From CAZFAP01 sp964516325 (GTDB taxonomy: Bacteria > Auribacterota > JABMQX01), in assembly GCA_964516325.1 (NCBI GenBank), contig CAZFAP010000146.1, forward strand, positions 1 to 12,428: a stretch of 12,428 nucleotides of DNA. The letters run 5' to 3'. Positions 1 to 7,185 of this stretch are shown in pieces (within the stretch, counting starts at the first letter, position 1; every line of letters starts with the position of its first letter). The translations under genes and the position numbers were made by a program. The notes beneath the pieces are model-generated. The model saw nothing but the letters and a program-made list of their open reading frames with translations, ran no database searches and had not been told where the DNA came from.

Positions 1-315
1 GTCGGCGTCGCCGGAATCCACCGCCTTTTGAGCCATTCCGAAAAGTTGCGACAAGCGAGCGTCATCATCGTCGTCGCGGGAATGGAAGGGGCCTTGCCAA
101 GCGTCGTCGCGGGGCTGGTTGATAAGCCGGTCATCGCCGTCCCGACGAGCAAGGGATACGGCGCTAACTTCGGCGGCATCGCCCCTTTGCTCGCCATGCT
201 CAACAGTTGCGCCTCCGGCGTCACCGTCGTCAACATTGACAACGGCTTCGGCGCCGGCTACAGCGCAAGCCTGATCAACAGATTGAGCGAAGAGGCTGCG
301 AGAGCAGAACCATGA
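1..315 (+). CDS. larB: LarB, nickel-pincer cofactor biosynthesis (3' end, partial)
   Basis: The reading frame is open from base 1 to the TGA at 313-315, giving the last 104 residues of a protein that starts outside the window. They match the C-terminal AIR-carboxylase (PurE-like) domain of LarB: a GMEGALPSVVAGL stretch, then AVPTSKGYGA, a LLAMLNSCA segment and the signature VNIDNGFGAGY close to the end. This combination separates LarB from PurE itself. LarB is known to carboxylate nicotinic acid adenine dinucleotide and cleave off AMP, the first step toward the nickel-pincer nucleotide cofactor of lactate racemase and related enzymes. It is cytoplasmic. A Met codon at 82 is internal, and any start inside the window would cut the domain. 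larC and larE are not visible here; the next gene downstream belongs to an unrelated nuclease cassette, so the lar genes are either upstream or elsewhere. Confidence 0.93.
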   Translation, partial: VGVAGIHRLLSHSEKLRQASVIIVVAGMEGALPSVVAGLVDKPVIAVPTSKGYGANFGGIAPLLAMLNSCASGVTVVNIDNGFGAGYSASLINRLSEEAARAEP

Positions 316-342
316 GCTAACCGTGAGAGTGGAGGAACCGGC

Positions 343-1704
343 ATGGTAAGGAGCGATCTTCCCTTTGGGAGCGAGTTTTCGCCGAGTCAGATTGACCTCA
401 TCCGGGTGCTCGAGATGGCTGCGCAACACGAAGGAGACTGGCGTGCCCTCGAGGATGCGATACGGAGCCACTACTTCGTGTCGCACCCCACGAGCGAATA
501 CAACCGGCGCAAGCTCGCCAACAACTGCAAGCTGGGAATGATAGCCTACCGTCTGATCGAACGGGACGGATCCCTGACGCAGCTCGGCCGAGAACTTCTT
601 TCTCTTGCCAAAAGCCCCGATAGGCTGTATCAACTTTTCGCGAAGCACATTCTGCTGAACCTCAAGGGCCTTGTTGTCGTACAAACCGTCCAAGACATGC
701 AGGCACGCGGGGAAAAGGTCAGCCTGCGAAACCTCCGTAGCTGGCTCGAAGAAAGAGGGGTACACTTCCCACGGGGAGGAAAGCATCCCAGCATCCTGCG
801 GCTGTGGCTTGAGAAGGCCGGGGTGGTGGCCGCGCGCTCTTGGGACGTTGACGGCGCTCGCCTCGAGGAAATCCTCGGGGCACCCGCAAGCGCGATTGAG
901 CAGCTGTCCATGCTCACTACCCAGCAGAAAGCTTACCTCAGGACCCTCGGAAACATGGGAGGCCCGGGACCTTACTTGTCCAACGACATCGAAAAGATGG
1001 CAACCACCACGTACGGCGCAAAATTCGACGAGAAGAACCTGCCCAAGACCGTGCTGTACCCTCTCAGGGACGCCGGCTATATAGCCTTGGAGAGGGGGAC
1101 GAAGCAGGCCGGCCGCGGCGCGAAGCCGTTCCAGATCACGCTGGGCCCGAGAATCGCTGGGGAGGTGATCGCTCCCATCATCGCCGCTTTGGAAGCCCAA
1201 GCGCACCCTGACCTCCGCCCGATGCTAAGGAAGTCCCTGACGGACATTCTCGCAGACCTCATCTCAGCCGATAGGCACGTTAAGGGCCTGGCGCTCGAAG
1301 CTCTCGCCTTCTACCTCATGAGGCTGATAGACCTAACGTACGTCGCAACGCGCCTTCGCGGAGAGGCGACAGGCGGGGCAGAAGTTGACCTCATCTTCGA
1401 AGGAGCGCGCCTCATCTTCTCCCGATGGCAGATACTATGCAGAGACACCCCCGTGATCTCCCTTGACGATGCTGCGACGGCTGTGGGCCTCATGATACAT
1501 TCCCGCTCGCATGTCGCGATACTCATTGGCACCCGAGCGATCAGCGATGCCGCCCGCAAGTATGCCCGCTTGGTTCGGGAGCAGTATGGAAAACAACTGA
1601 TAATCGCTGGACGTGAAGAACTCCTGCGGGTTGCGACCGGCGCCACATCTTTCCGGCAATTACTGGAGGACCAGGCTCCGGTCGCGCTCGCCCGCGCTGG
1701 ATGA
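343..1704 (+). CDS. Mrr-like PD-(D/E)XK restriction endonuclease, active site apparently altered
   Basis: This 453-residue protein starts at ATG 343, seven bases after a GGAGG at 331-335. The first 290 residues are mostly helical with several winged-helix-like segments, as expected for DNA target recognition. Residues about 310-440 look like an Mrr-type catalytic domain: KGLALEALAFYLM supplies the helix glutamate E319, then TGGAEVDL supplies D349, and a strand at 361-367 should hold the Gln-x-Lys pair. In Mrr-type enzymes that strand normally reads like QIQCK. Here it reads Q-I-L-C-R, with L365 and R367, so the catalytic lysine is missing. Each change is one base away from the usual codon (CTA from CAA, AGA from AAA). 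The stop overlaps the next start in an ATGA, so it is probably co-translated with the PLD gene. The family call is fairly sure. Loss of activity is inferred from my memory of the family pattern, not an alignment. Confidence 0.75.
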   Translation: MVRSDLPFGSEFSPSQIDLIRVLEMAAQHEGDWRALEDAIRSHYFVSHPTSEYNRRKLANNCKLGMIAYRLIERDGSLTQLGRELLSLAKSPDRLYQLFAKHILLNLKGLVVVQTVQDMQARGEKVSLRNLRSWLEERGVHFPRGGKHPSILRLWLEKAGVVAARSWDVDGARLEEILGAPASAIEQLSMLTTQQKAYLRTLGNMGGPGPYLSNDIEKMATTTYGAKFDEKNLPKTVLYPLRDAGYIALERGTKQAGRGAKPFQITLGPRIAGEVIAPIIAALEAQAHPDLRPMLRKSLTDILADLISADRHVKGLALEALAFYLMRLIDLTYVATRLRGEATGGAEVDLIFEGARLIFSRWQILCRDTPVISLDDAATAVGLMIHSRSHVAILIGTRAISDAARKYARLVREQYGKQLIIAGREELLRVATGATSFRQLLEDQAPVALARAG

Positions 1705-2573
1705 CCCCCATGATTGAGCTGTACAGAAGCCCCTGGAGGGCCCACTTTGAGGCGGCGTTGGATCGCGTGAGAAGCGAACTAATAATCGCCACGCCTTACA
1801 TAAAGAGGTCCGAGGCACAGCGTGTTTGCGCCCGATTGCTAGCCGCCCCGTCGCGCCAAGTTCCGCGCCTGCGCCTAATAACCGATCTGAGGGCCGAGAG
1901 CGTTTTGGCCGGGGCTCTGGACATGGACGCCCTAAGAGTGTTCCATGACACGATACAAAGCTCAGAAATTATAACCCTGCCACATCTTCACGCGAAGGTC
2001 TACATTTTCGACAGCTCGCTGGCGGTGGTGGGCTCTGCGAACCTCACCGCGGCTGGCCTCGACTCCAATTACGAGTACGGTGTTGGAATCCGAGACCGTG
2101 CCCTCGTTGAATCAATCAAAGACGACATGGATGCCTATGCGCGCGTCGGAAACGTTCTGCTCCGCGACCAGGTCGCCGATCTGTCGGAGGTCGCCCGCAA
2201 AATAGTTGCCGAGTATCTTAACGTACAGAAGTCAGCCGCGGCATCCGCGAAAAAGCGCTTCGACGAGGAACTGAGGGCTGCGAACCTCAAATTTGCCGAA
2301 GCCCTTGTCGGTGCAAGGTCAGCACATTCTCTCTTCTCCGAGGCTATACTCTACGTTTTATCCCACGGGCCGCTACCCACGACCCGGCTGCATCCGCAGA
2401 TTCAGACGCTGTTGCCCGACCTTTGCGACGATTCGGTTGAACTGATTATCCACGGCGAAAGATTCGGAAAGGCCTGGAAGCACCACGTCCGAAACGCAGA
2501 ACAGAGCCTAAAGAGGCGGGGTCTGATCACCTTTGACGGGCACAACTGGTTGCGCGCCCAGAAAAGTGAGTGA
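1701..2573 (+). CDS. PLD-type nuclease with C-terminal winged helix
   Basis: This protein has 290 residues. The N-terminal half is a phospholipase-D-like domain with one complete HKD motif: H97, K99, D104, then G111-S112-x-N114 and a later conserved E125 in NYEYG. Bacterial proteins with a single HKD motif usually act as dimers, and several are DNA nucleases, BfiI and Nuc being known examples. Residues 150-205 look like a helical linker. Residues about 209-285 resemble the winged-helix DNA-binding module seen at the ends of restriction enzymes, with PDLCDD followed by KAWKHHVRNAEQSLKRRGLI. There is no signal peptide, so it is likely cytoplasmic. The start ATG overlaps the preceding stop as ATGA; a second ATG at 1710 is possible. 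The end overlaps the next gene as GTGA. All catalytic residues appear intact, unlike those of its upstream neighbour. The likely role is DNA cleavage in restriction or phage defence. Confidence 0.82.
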   Translation: MTPMIELYRSPWRAHFEAALDRVRSELIIATPYIKRSEAQRVCARLLAAPSRQVPRLRLITDLRAESVLAGALDMDALRVFHDTIQSSEIITLPHLHAKVYIFDSSLAVVGSANLTAAGLDSNYEYGVGIRDRALVESIKDDMDAYARVGNVLLRDQVADLSEVARKIVAEYLNVQKSAAASAKKRFDEELRAANLKFAEALVGARSAHSLFSEAILYVLSHGPLPTTRLHPQIQTLLPDLCDDSVELIIHGERFGKAWKHHVRNAEQSLKRRGLITFDGHNWLRAQKSE

Positions 2574-3097
2574 AGAAACCACCACATGGTCCCGCAGAGG
2601 TTGAGTCCCTCGTCCACGGCGCAATAGCAGGTCAGGCCGCGGTGCGGCCCAGTGGACACCAGATTTCTGAAAAGTTCTCGAGGACGCATGCCGGGGCGAT
2701 ACCCCCGAACTTGCTTCAGATAGCCAACACGGAGAGCAATAGCCGATACTTGCGGGCGTGTCGCCAGGCCGGCATCAAGCCCCACCCCGCAAGGTATCCG
2801 GCTCGGCTGCCAGAGTTTTTCATCAAAATGCTCACCGAGGAGGGAGACCTGGTGGTTGATCCCTTTGCTGGCTCCAACGTAACGGGCGAGGTGTGCGAGC
2901 GATTAAAGCGCCGCTGGGTTGCCGTTGACATCGTTGAGGACTACTTGCAGGGTTCAAGGTTTCGGTTCGATGACTTTTGCATAGGCGACTGGATCGGAGT
3001 GGCCGGGCAAAGGGAATTCCTCCTCCGAGAGAAGGGTCGGGGCTACCAAAAGGCACCTCAGCCCCCAAGCGCAAGAAAAAGCACCAAGTCTCGTTGA
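2570..3097 (+). pseudogene. C-terminal half of a beta-class DNA methyltransferase (N6-A/N4-C type), 5'-truncated
   Basis: The frame starts at GTG 2570, overlapping the PLD stop as GTGA, and encodes 175 residues. RPSGHQISEKF leads into AIPPNLLQIANTESNSRYL, then motif X (HPARYPARLPEFFIKMLT, residues 72-89), motif I DPFAGSNVTG at 97-106 (SAM binding) and the motif II acidic region VAVDIVEDYL at about 118-126. In beta-class enzymes the catalytic motif IV (D/N/S-PPY) lies on the N-terminal side of motif I. The first 25 residues here contain nothing like it, and full-length relatives are roughly twice this size. The PLD gene occupies the upstream DNA through its own normal C-terminus, so the missing half is not simply in another frame. 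I read this as a remnant. A small SAM-binding protein kept for another purpose is possible, since the overlap with the PLD gene gives it a plausible coupled start. Confidence 0.78.
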
Positions 3098-3104
3098 GCG
3101 CCAC

Positions 3105-3117
3105 GCCGCGGAGCGGC
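3105..3117. repeat. Small GC hairpin after the methyltransferase remnant
   Basis: GCCGC and GCGGC pair as a 5-bp stem around a 3-base GGA loop, 7 bases after the TGA at 3095-3097. There is no T tract, so a factor-independent terminator is not supported. It may be incidental in GC-rich DNA. Confidence 0.25.
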
Positions 3118-3136
3118 ACCCAGCATTCGCCGGGGG

Positions 3137-3859
3137 ATGATCGAGTTCCCACGCCTTGCACGACAGCCTCGCAGGAGCAGAACGAATAGCGTTCAGACTC
3201 AAGCTGCCAGGCGCAGGCGGACTCAGCTCATAATGTGGTGGTTTCTGCCGGTCATCGTCATCGGGGGAATTTTCTGGCCGTATTTGGGCTTTCTCGTCAT
3301 GGCGATGATGCCGTTCTTCCTTGCGCTGTCCGGTTTCAAGGGGCGGTACTGGTGCGGGTGGCTTTGTCCGAGAGGCTCGTTCCTGGAGCGGATTTTTGGC
3401 CCGCTAAGCCCGAATGGGAAAATACCGCCTGTCTTCAAGAGCAGATTTCTGCGATGGGGACTTTTTGTCGTCCTGATGGGCTTCATGGTCTTCAGGCTCA
3501 TTCAGTCGGGCGGCTCGCCAGCGAAAATCGGATTCGTCTTTGTCACGATGTGCATGATAACTACCGTTCTTGCCATTGTTCTCGGACTCACCTTCAAGCC
3601 GAGGATGTGGTGCGCGATTTGCCCGATGGGTACTTTTCATGGAGCGATCGGGATAGGAAAAAACCTCCTCCGAATATCCGGAGACTGCACCGAATGTGGA
3701 ACCTGCGAAAAAGTCTGCCCCATAGGAACCGCTCCGGGCGCGCTGAAGGCCGAAGGCCTCGTCAGCAGCCTCGATTGCCTGCGCTGCCCTGAATGCATCG
3801 TCAAGTGCCCGAAGGACGCCCTCCAGTTCGGTGGCGGAAGCGGGGATAGCAGCCGCTGA
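3137..3859 (+). CDS. Membrane-bound 4Fe-4S binding protein, NapH/CcoG type
   Basis: This 240-residue protein probably transfers electrons at the cytoplasmic membrane. A basic N-terminus (RRRR at 25-28) precedes hydrophobic segments at about 33-65, 105-120 and 132-152. Two membrane-adjacent cysteine motifs follow the NapH/NosR/CcoG pattern: C73-GWL-C77-PRG and C159-AI-C162-PMG. The C-terminal part is a di-cluster ferredoxin domain with C184, C187, C190, C194-P and C214, C217, C220, C224-P. All eight cluster ligands are present. The start is uncertain: ATG 3137 has only a weak, too-close GGGG before it, and ATG 3233 would begin directly at the first membrane segment. I keep 3137 because relatives carry a basic stretch ahead of that segment. 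It has no redox partner as a neighbour, so the substrate pathway cannot be inferred. It is separated by 39 bases from the methyltransferase remnant. Confidence 0.85.
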   Translation: MIEFPRLARQPRRSRTNSVQTQAARRRRTQLIMWWFLPVIVIGGIFWPYLGFLVMAMMPFFLALSGFKGRYWCGWLCPRGSFLERIFGPLSPNGKIPPVFKSRFLRWGLFVVLMGFMVFRLIQSGGSPAKIGFVFVTMCMITTVLAIVLGLTFKPRMWCAICPMGTFHGAIGIGKNLLRISGDCTECGTCEKVCPIGTAPGALKAEGLVSSLDCLRCPECIVKCPKDALQFGGGSGDSSR

Positions 3860-3861
3860 AG

Positions 3862-3875
3862 TTCGGCATGCCGAA
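3862..3875. repeat. 14-base perfect palindrome after the 4Fe-4S gene
   Basis: TTCGGCATGCCGAA is a perfect 14-base palindrome two bases after the TGA at 3857-3859. It could be a dimeric regulator site or part of a 3' end structure. As RNA it has no natural loop unless the central bases unpair, and it lacks a T tract. Confidence 0.4.
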
Positions 3876-3990
3876 TCCGCCCGCGGGTGAGTCCGGGCGG
3901 ACGCCATTGGCGGAGTGTTGCCGCCGCAGGATGGGCAAGATGCCCATGGCACAACGAAACCTCCAATTCTGCGATCCGGGGCGGCGCCCC
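3876..3990. repeat. Cluster of four short hairpins in the intergenic region
   Basis: Four inverted repeats lie in tandem. TCCGCCCG (3876-3883) pairs with CGGGCGGA (3894-3901). GGCGG (3909-3913) pairs with CCGCC (3921-3925). ATGGGC (3931-3936) pairs with GCCCAT (3942-3947) around a 5-base loop. GGGGC (3978-3982) pairs with GCCCC (3986-3990). None is followed by a T run. They may mark a factor-dependent 3' end or a structured RNA, but single stems of this size are common at high GC. Confidence 0.35.
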
Positions 3991-4098
3991 CACCGCTTGA
4001 ACGTGAGGCACTACCGAGTTTTGTAATACCTCAGCCTCGAGCGGACAACGCCACAAAACGCCGAGCCCCCAGAGCCAGTCAAACCACGCCCCGGTTCG

Positions 4099-4128
4099 TA
4101 TCTGCGTCTATCGGCGTGCATCTGCGGT
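4099..4128. repeat. Three-unit 10-base degenerate tandem repeat (intergenic element)
   Basis: Three consecutive 10-base units share the core ATC(T/G)GCG: TATCTGCGTC at 4099, TATCGGCGTG at 4109 and CATCTGCGGT at 4119. On the minus strand this reads as repeated CGCAGAT/CGCCGAT words spaced by one helical turn. I recall very similar CGCAGAT-rich strings in intergenic DNA of many unrelated bacteria, with no settled function. It lies about 80 bases upstream of the likely ileS promoter. Confidence 0.55.
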
Positions 4129-4210
4129 TACGCCCGTCTCCGTGACGCCCGTGGCCGGGTGGGAGTCTGCCGCCCATAACTGGGGCGATACAGCGAGCCG
4201 AGGTTTGCTC

Positions 4211-4239
4211 TTGACAGTGGGGGGGTGGTATGCTAATTG
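4211..4239 (+). promoter_or_regulatory. Sigma70-type promoter for ileS
   Basis: A perfect -35 box TTGACA (4211-4216) is followed after 17 bases by TAATTG (4234-4239), and the -10 is preceded by TGC as in extended -10 promoters. A transcript would start near 4246, leaving a leader of about 85 bases before the GTG at 4331. No T-box or clear attenuator is seen in that leader. The position argues against a start codon for ileS upstream of about 4246. Confidence 0.7.
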
Positions 4240-4330
4240 TACACGCTCATTGAATCCGGGGCAGGAGGCGTCGGGTTTTGGCCTCGCTGCACAATTACCC
4301 AACTCATTCATTCGCAGGACGACTGTAAAG

Positions 4331-7135
4331 GTGGACTACAGAGATACCGTCAACCTTCCCAAAACGGATTTCGCCATGAAGGCGAATCTCCCGGTCAAGG
4401 AACTTGAAATCCTCAAGTTTTGGGATGAAATAGACCTCTATGCGAAGATTCAGGAGAAGAACTCCGCGGGAGAGTGGTTTCTTCTTCACGACGGTCCGCC
4501 TTATGCCAACGGCGACATCCACATGGGCACAGCCCTCAATAAGACCCTCAAGGATTTCGTCGTTAAGTACAAGTCTATGAGGGGGTTCAAATGCCCATTC
4601 GTTCCGGGTTGGGATTGTCACGGCCTCCCCATCGAGCACCGGCTCCTGAAAGAACTCAGGAAGACCAAGCACGATGTGGAGGTCCTCGATTTTAGGAAGA
4701 GGGCAAAACAGTTTGCCCTGAAATGGCTCGCTGTCCAGAGAGAGCAATTCAAGCGTCTTGGAGTCCTCGGGCGGTGGGACAAGCCCTACGTCACGATGGA
4801 CCCCGAGTATGAGGCAAAGGAGCTGGAGAGTTTTGCCCGGCTCTATTCCTTCGGGTACGTCTATCGCGGTCTGAAGCCCGTCCACTGGTGCATCGAGTGC
4901 GAGACGGCTCTCGCCGAAGCCGAATTGGAGTACCACGACAAGAAATCCCCGTCCATTTACGTCAAGTTCAGGGCGGACCAGAAAATCAACGATCTGTTTG
5001 GCGTTAAAGACTCGTACCTCGTAGTCTGGACAACGACCCCCTGGACCCTTCCCGCCAATCTGGCTATCGCAGTTCACCCGGATTTTCAATACGCAGCAGT
5101 GGAAGTCAAAGGAGAAAGATTGATTCTTGCGCTCGAAACGCTCGCGAGAGTCAAAGACGAAATGGGGTGGACAGAACACCGCGTTGTTTCTACGGTTATC
5201 GGCAGGCAACTTGAGGGCCATTCATGCGAACATCCTCTTGCCGATCGCATATCGAAGACGATCCTGGCGAAATTTGTGACGCTTGATCAGGGCACGGGCT
5301 GCGTGCACGTCGCCCCGGGCCACGGGCAAGAGGACTACGAGATCGCTGGCCAGTATGGTCTGGAGATTTATTCCCCTGTGGACGAGAGAGGACGCTTCAG
5401 GAACGATGTCGAGCATTTCGCGGGGAAGCAGGTATTCAAGGCCAACGACCTGATTGTCGCCCACCTTCGGGACAAGGGAATGCTCCTTGAAGCGACGGAG
5501 GTGACGCACTCTTACCCCCACTGTTGGCGGTGCAAGAATCCCGTTATCTTTCGTGCGACCAGCCAGTGGTTCATCAACGTTGACCACAACCACCTCAGGC
5601 AAAACGTCCTCGACCAGGCGGCGAATGTCCGCTGGGTGCCCGCGTTTGCCCAGAAGAGGTTTTCCGCAACGGTGGCTGGACGACCGGACTGGTGTCTTTC
5701 CCGGCAAAGGCTGTGGGGAGTGCCCGTCCCGGTTCTCTATTGCGCCGGGTGCGGGGACACGGTGTTCAGCCCCGAGATCGCGGATAAGCTGGTCGCCCTC
5801 GTTCGCCAGCACGGGGTGGACGTCTGGTTCGAGAAAGATGCCTCGCAGCTTCTGCCCGCGGGGACGAAATGCCCAAAGTGCGGCAGCGAGGAATTCACCA
5901 AGGAGACGGACATCCTCGACGTGTGGTTTGATTCCGGCACAAGCCATCAGGGGGTTTTGAGCCAGAGGGACGACCAGAAGTTCCCCGCGGAGGTCTATCT
6001 CGAGGGCAGCGACCAGCACCGGGGATGGTTTCAATCGTCCATGCTGACCGCTGTCGCCTTGACCGGCTGCCCGCCATTTAAGTCGGTCATCACGACCGGC
6101 TGGACTCTTGACGAACAAAGGCAGAAGGAGTCGAAATCGAAAGGAAACGTTACCAGCCCTCTGCAAATCATCCAAAGAGACGGCGCCGATGTTCTGCGGC
6201 TGTGGGTCTCTTCCGTTGACTACTCGGCCGACATGATTGTCGGGGAAACCATTTTCGACCAGGCGGCCGACGCCTATCGCAAAGTCCGCAATACGTTTCG
6301 ATTTCTTCTGGGGAATTTGTGCGATTTCCACGAGGAATCGGACGCTGTTCCCCTGCGGGAAATGTCCGAGATTGACCGGTGGGCGGTGTCAGAGACGGAG
6401 GGCCTTCTGGAGGAAGTAACGGAGGCTTTTGAGAACTTTGAGTTCTTCAGGGCGTACCGGCGCATCCACAGCTTTTGCACCGTTGAGCTTAGCTCCTTTT
6501 ACCTTGACATTTTGAAAGACAGGCTATATACATATGGCGCCCGCTCGAAGGAGAGAAGGTCGAGCCAGACGGCGTTTGCCAGGATCGTTCGTGCCCTCGA
6601 CCTCATGGCGGCGCCAATTCTCGCTTTTACGGCAGAAGAGGTCTGGCGGAACATAAGGAGAAAGGACGATCCGGTGAGCGTCCACCTTGCCCCGTGGCCG
6701 CAACTTGACCCTGCGGTGCGGGATAAGCAACTCGAGGAAAGGTGGGACCGGCTCCTCAAGGTGCGGGCAGAAGTGGCAAAAGTGATCGAGGGCAAGCGGG
6801 AGCGGGGCGAAATGGGGAACTCTCTGGAAGCCAAGGTCTCGCTTTTTACCCGCGACAAGGAGACGCTGAATTTCTTGAGGAGCTTTGGACGGAACCTCAA
6901 CACGGCGTTTATCGTTTCGGCAGTGGAGGTAATTGACTCGGAGGAGAGCGGCGTTCCCGAGGGGGCGGCGCCAACGGGAATTGACGGGTTGCACATCGCC
7001 GTATCCAGGGCTCCTGGAGAGAAGTGCAAGCGTTGCTGGAAATACAGCACGGCGGTCGGCGAGTCCCGGCGCCATCCGGAGGTCTGCGAAGAGTGTCTGG
7101 AGGTTCTGGCAAGTTACTTCAGCGAGAAAGTTTGA
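4331..7135 (+). CDS. ileS: Isoleucyl-tRNA synthetase
   Basis: This 934-residue class I synthetase charges tRNA-Ile in the cytoplasm. Starting at GTG 4331, the protein opens VDYRDTVNLPKTDFAMKANLP, the usual IleRS N-terminus; the frame stays open back to 4142 but that part is unconserved and upstream of the promoter. The HIGH-type motif is H64-M-G-T67 in GDIHMGTALN. The CP1 editing domain shows the WTTTPWTLPANLA threonine-rich segment and the GHGQEDY loop. The KMSKS loop reads K599-E-S-K-S603-K-G-N, so the usual Met is Glu while both lysines K602 and K604 are kept. A zinc-binding site occurs near CAGCG/CPKCG in the middle, and the C-terminal IleRS zinc finger has C899, C902, C919 and C922. Length is normal. 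The start lies 11 bases after an AGGA at 4316-4319. It is the first gene of the run with the dksA-like gene, lspA and lgt. Confidence 0.97.
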   Translation: MDYRDTVNLPKTDFAMKANLPVKELEILKFWDEIDLYAKIQEKNSAGEWFLLHDGPPYANGDIHMGTALNKTLKDFVVKYKSMRGFKCPFVPGWDCHGLPIEHRLLKELRKTKHDVEVLDFRKRAKQFALKWLAVQREQFKRLGVLGRWDKPYVTMDPEYEAKELESFARLYSFGYVYRGLKPVHWCIECETALAEAELEYHDKKSPSIYVKFRADQKINDLFGVKDSYLVVWTTTPWTLPANLAIAVHPDFQYAAVEVKGERLILALETLARVKDEMGWTEHRVVSTVIGRQLEGHSCEHPLADRISKTILAKFVTLDQGTGCVHVAPGHGQEDYEIAGQYGLEIYSPVDERGRFRNDVEHFAGKQVFKANDLIVAHLRDKGMLLEATEVTHSYPHCWRCKNPVIFRATSQWFINVDHNHLRQNVLDQAANVRWVPAFAQKRFSATVAGRPDWCLSRQRLWGVPVPVLYCAGCGDTVFSPEIADKLVALVRQHGVDVWFEKDASQLLPAGTKCPKCGSEEFTKETDILDVWFDSGTSHQGVLSQRDDQKFPAEVYLEGSDQHRGWFQSSMLTAVALTGCPPFKSVITTGWTLDEQRQKESKSKGNVTSPLQIIQRDGADVLRLWVSSVDYSADMIVGETIFDQAADAYRKVRNTFRFLLGNLCDFHEESDAVPLREMSEIDRWAVSETEGLLEEVTEAFENFEFFRAYRRIHSFCTVELSSFYLDILKDRLYTYGARSKERRSSQTAFARIVRALDLMAAPILAFTAEEVWRNIRRKDDPVSVHLAPWPQLDPAVRDKQLEERWDRLLKVRAEVAKVIEGKRERGEMGNSLEAKVSLFTRDKETLNFLRSFGRNLNTAFIVSAVEVIDSEESGVPEGAAPTGIDGLHIAVSRAPGEKCKRCWKYSTAVGESRRHPEVCEECLEVLASYFSEKV

Positions 7136-7185
7136 ACACTGGACATAGCAGCCCCGCCCAAGTGGGCGATTACGTGGGGAGGTGG

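Noticed and set aside
1701..2570. Missing methyltransferase N-terminal half in another frame, implying a simple frameshift
   Set aside because: The PLD frame is intact to its own C-terminal domain, and no other plus-strand frame in this stretch carries a D/N/S-PPY motif.
343..3097. DISARM system, because of a PLD protein next to a methyltransferase
   Set aside because: No DrmA helicase or DrmB (DUF1998) protein is present, and the partner is an Mrr-like protein instead.
3862..3901. Intrinsic terminator after the 4Fe-4S gene
   Set aside because: Stems are present but no run of T follows either one.
3915..4145. 76-residue frame in the intergenic region
   Set aside because: Low-complexity Pro/Arg-rich product, no ribosome site, and it runs across the repeat element.
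4142..4330. In-frame N-terminal extension of ileS from ATG 4142
   Set aside because: The extra 63 residues show no IleRS similarity, contain the TTGACA/TAATTG promoter, and the family start VDYRDTVNLPKTDF fits GTG 4331.
4240..4330. T-box riboswitch in the ileS leader
   Set aside because: I cannot find the T-box bulge sequence or a terminator stem, and the leader of about 85 bases is too short.
4304..6331. Two long minus-strand open frames opposite ileS (305 and 369 residues)
   Set aside because: They are antisense to a fully conserved synthetase, show no recognisable domain and look like products of GC-rich codon bias.
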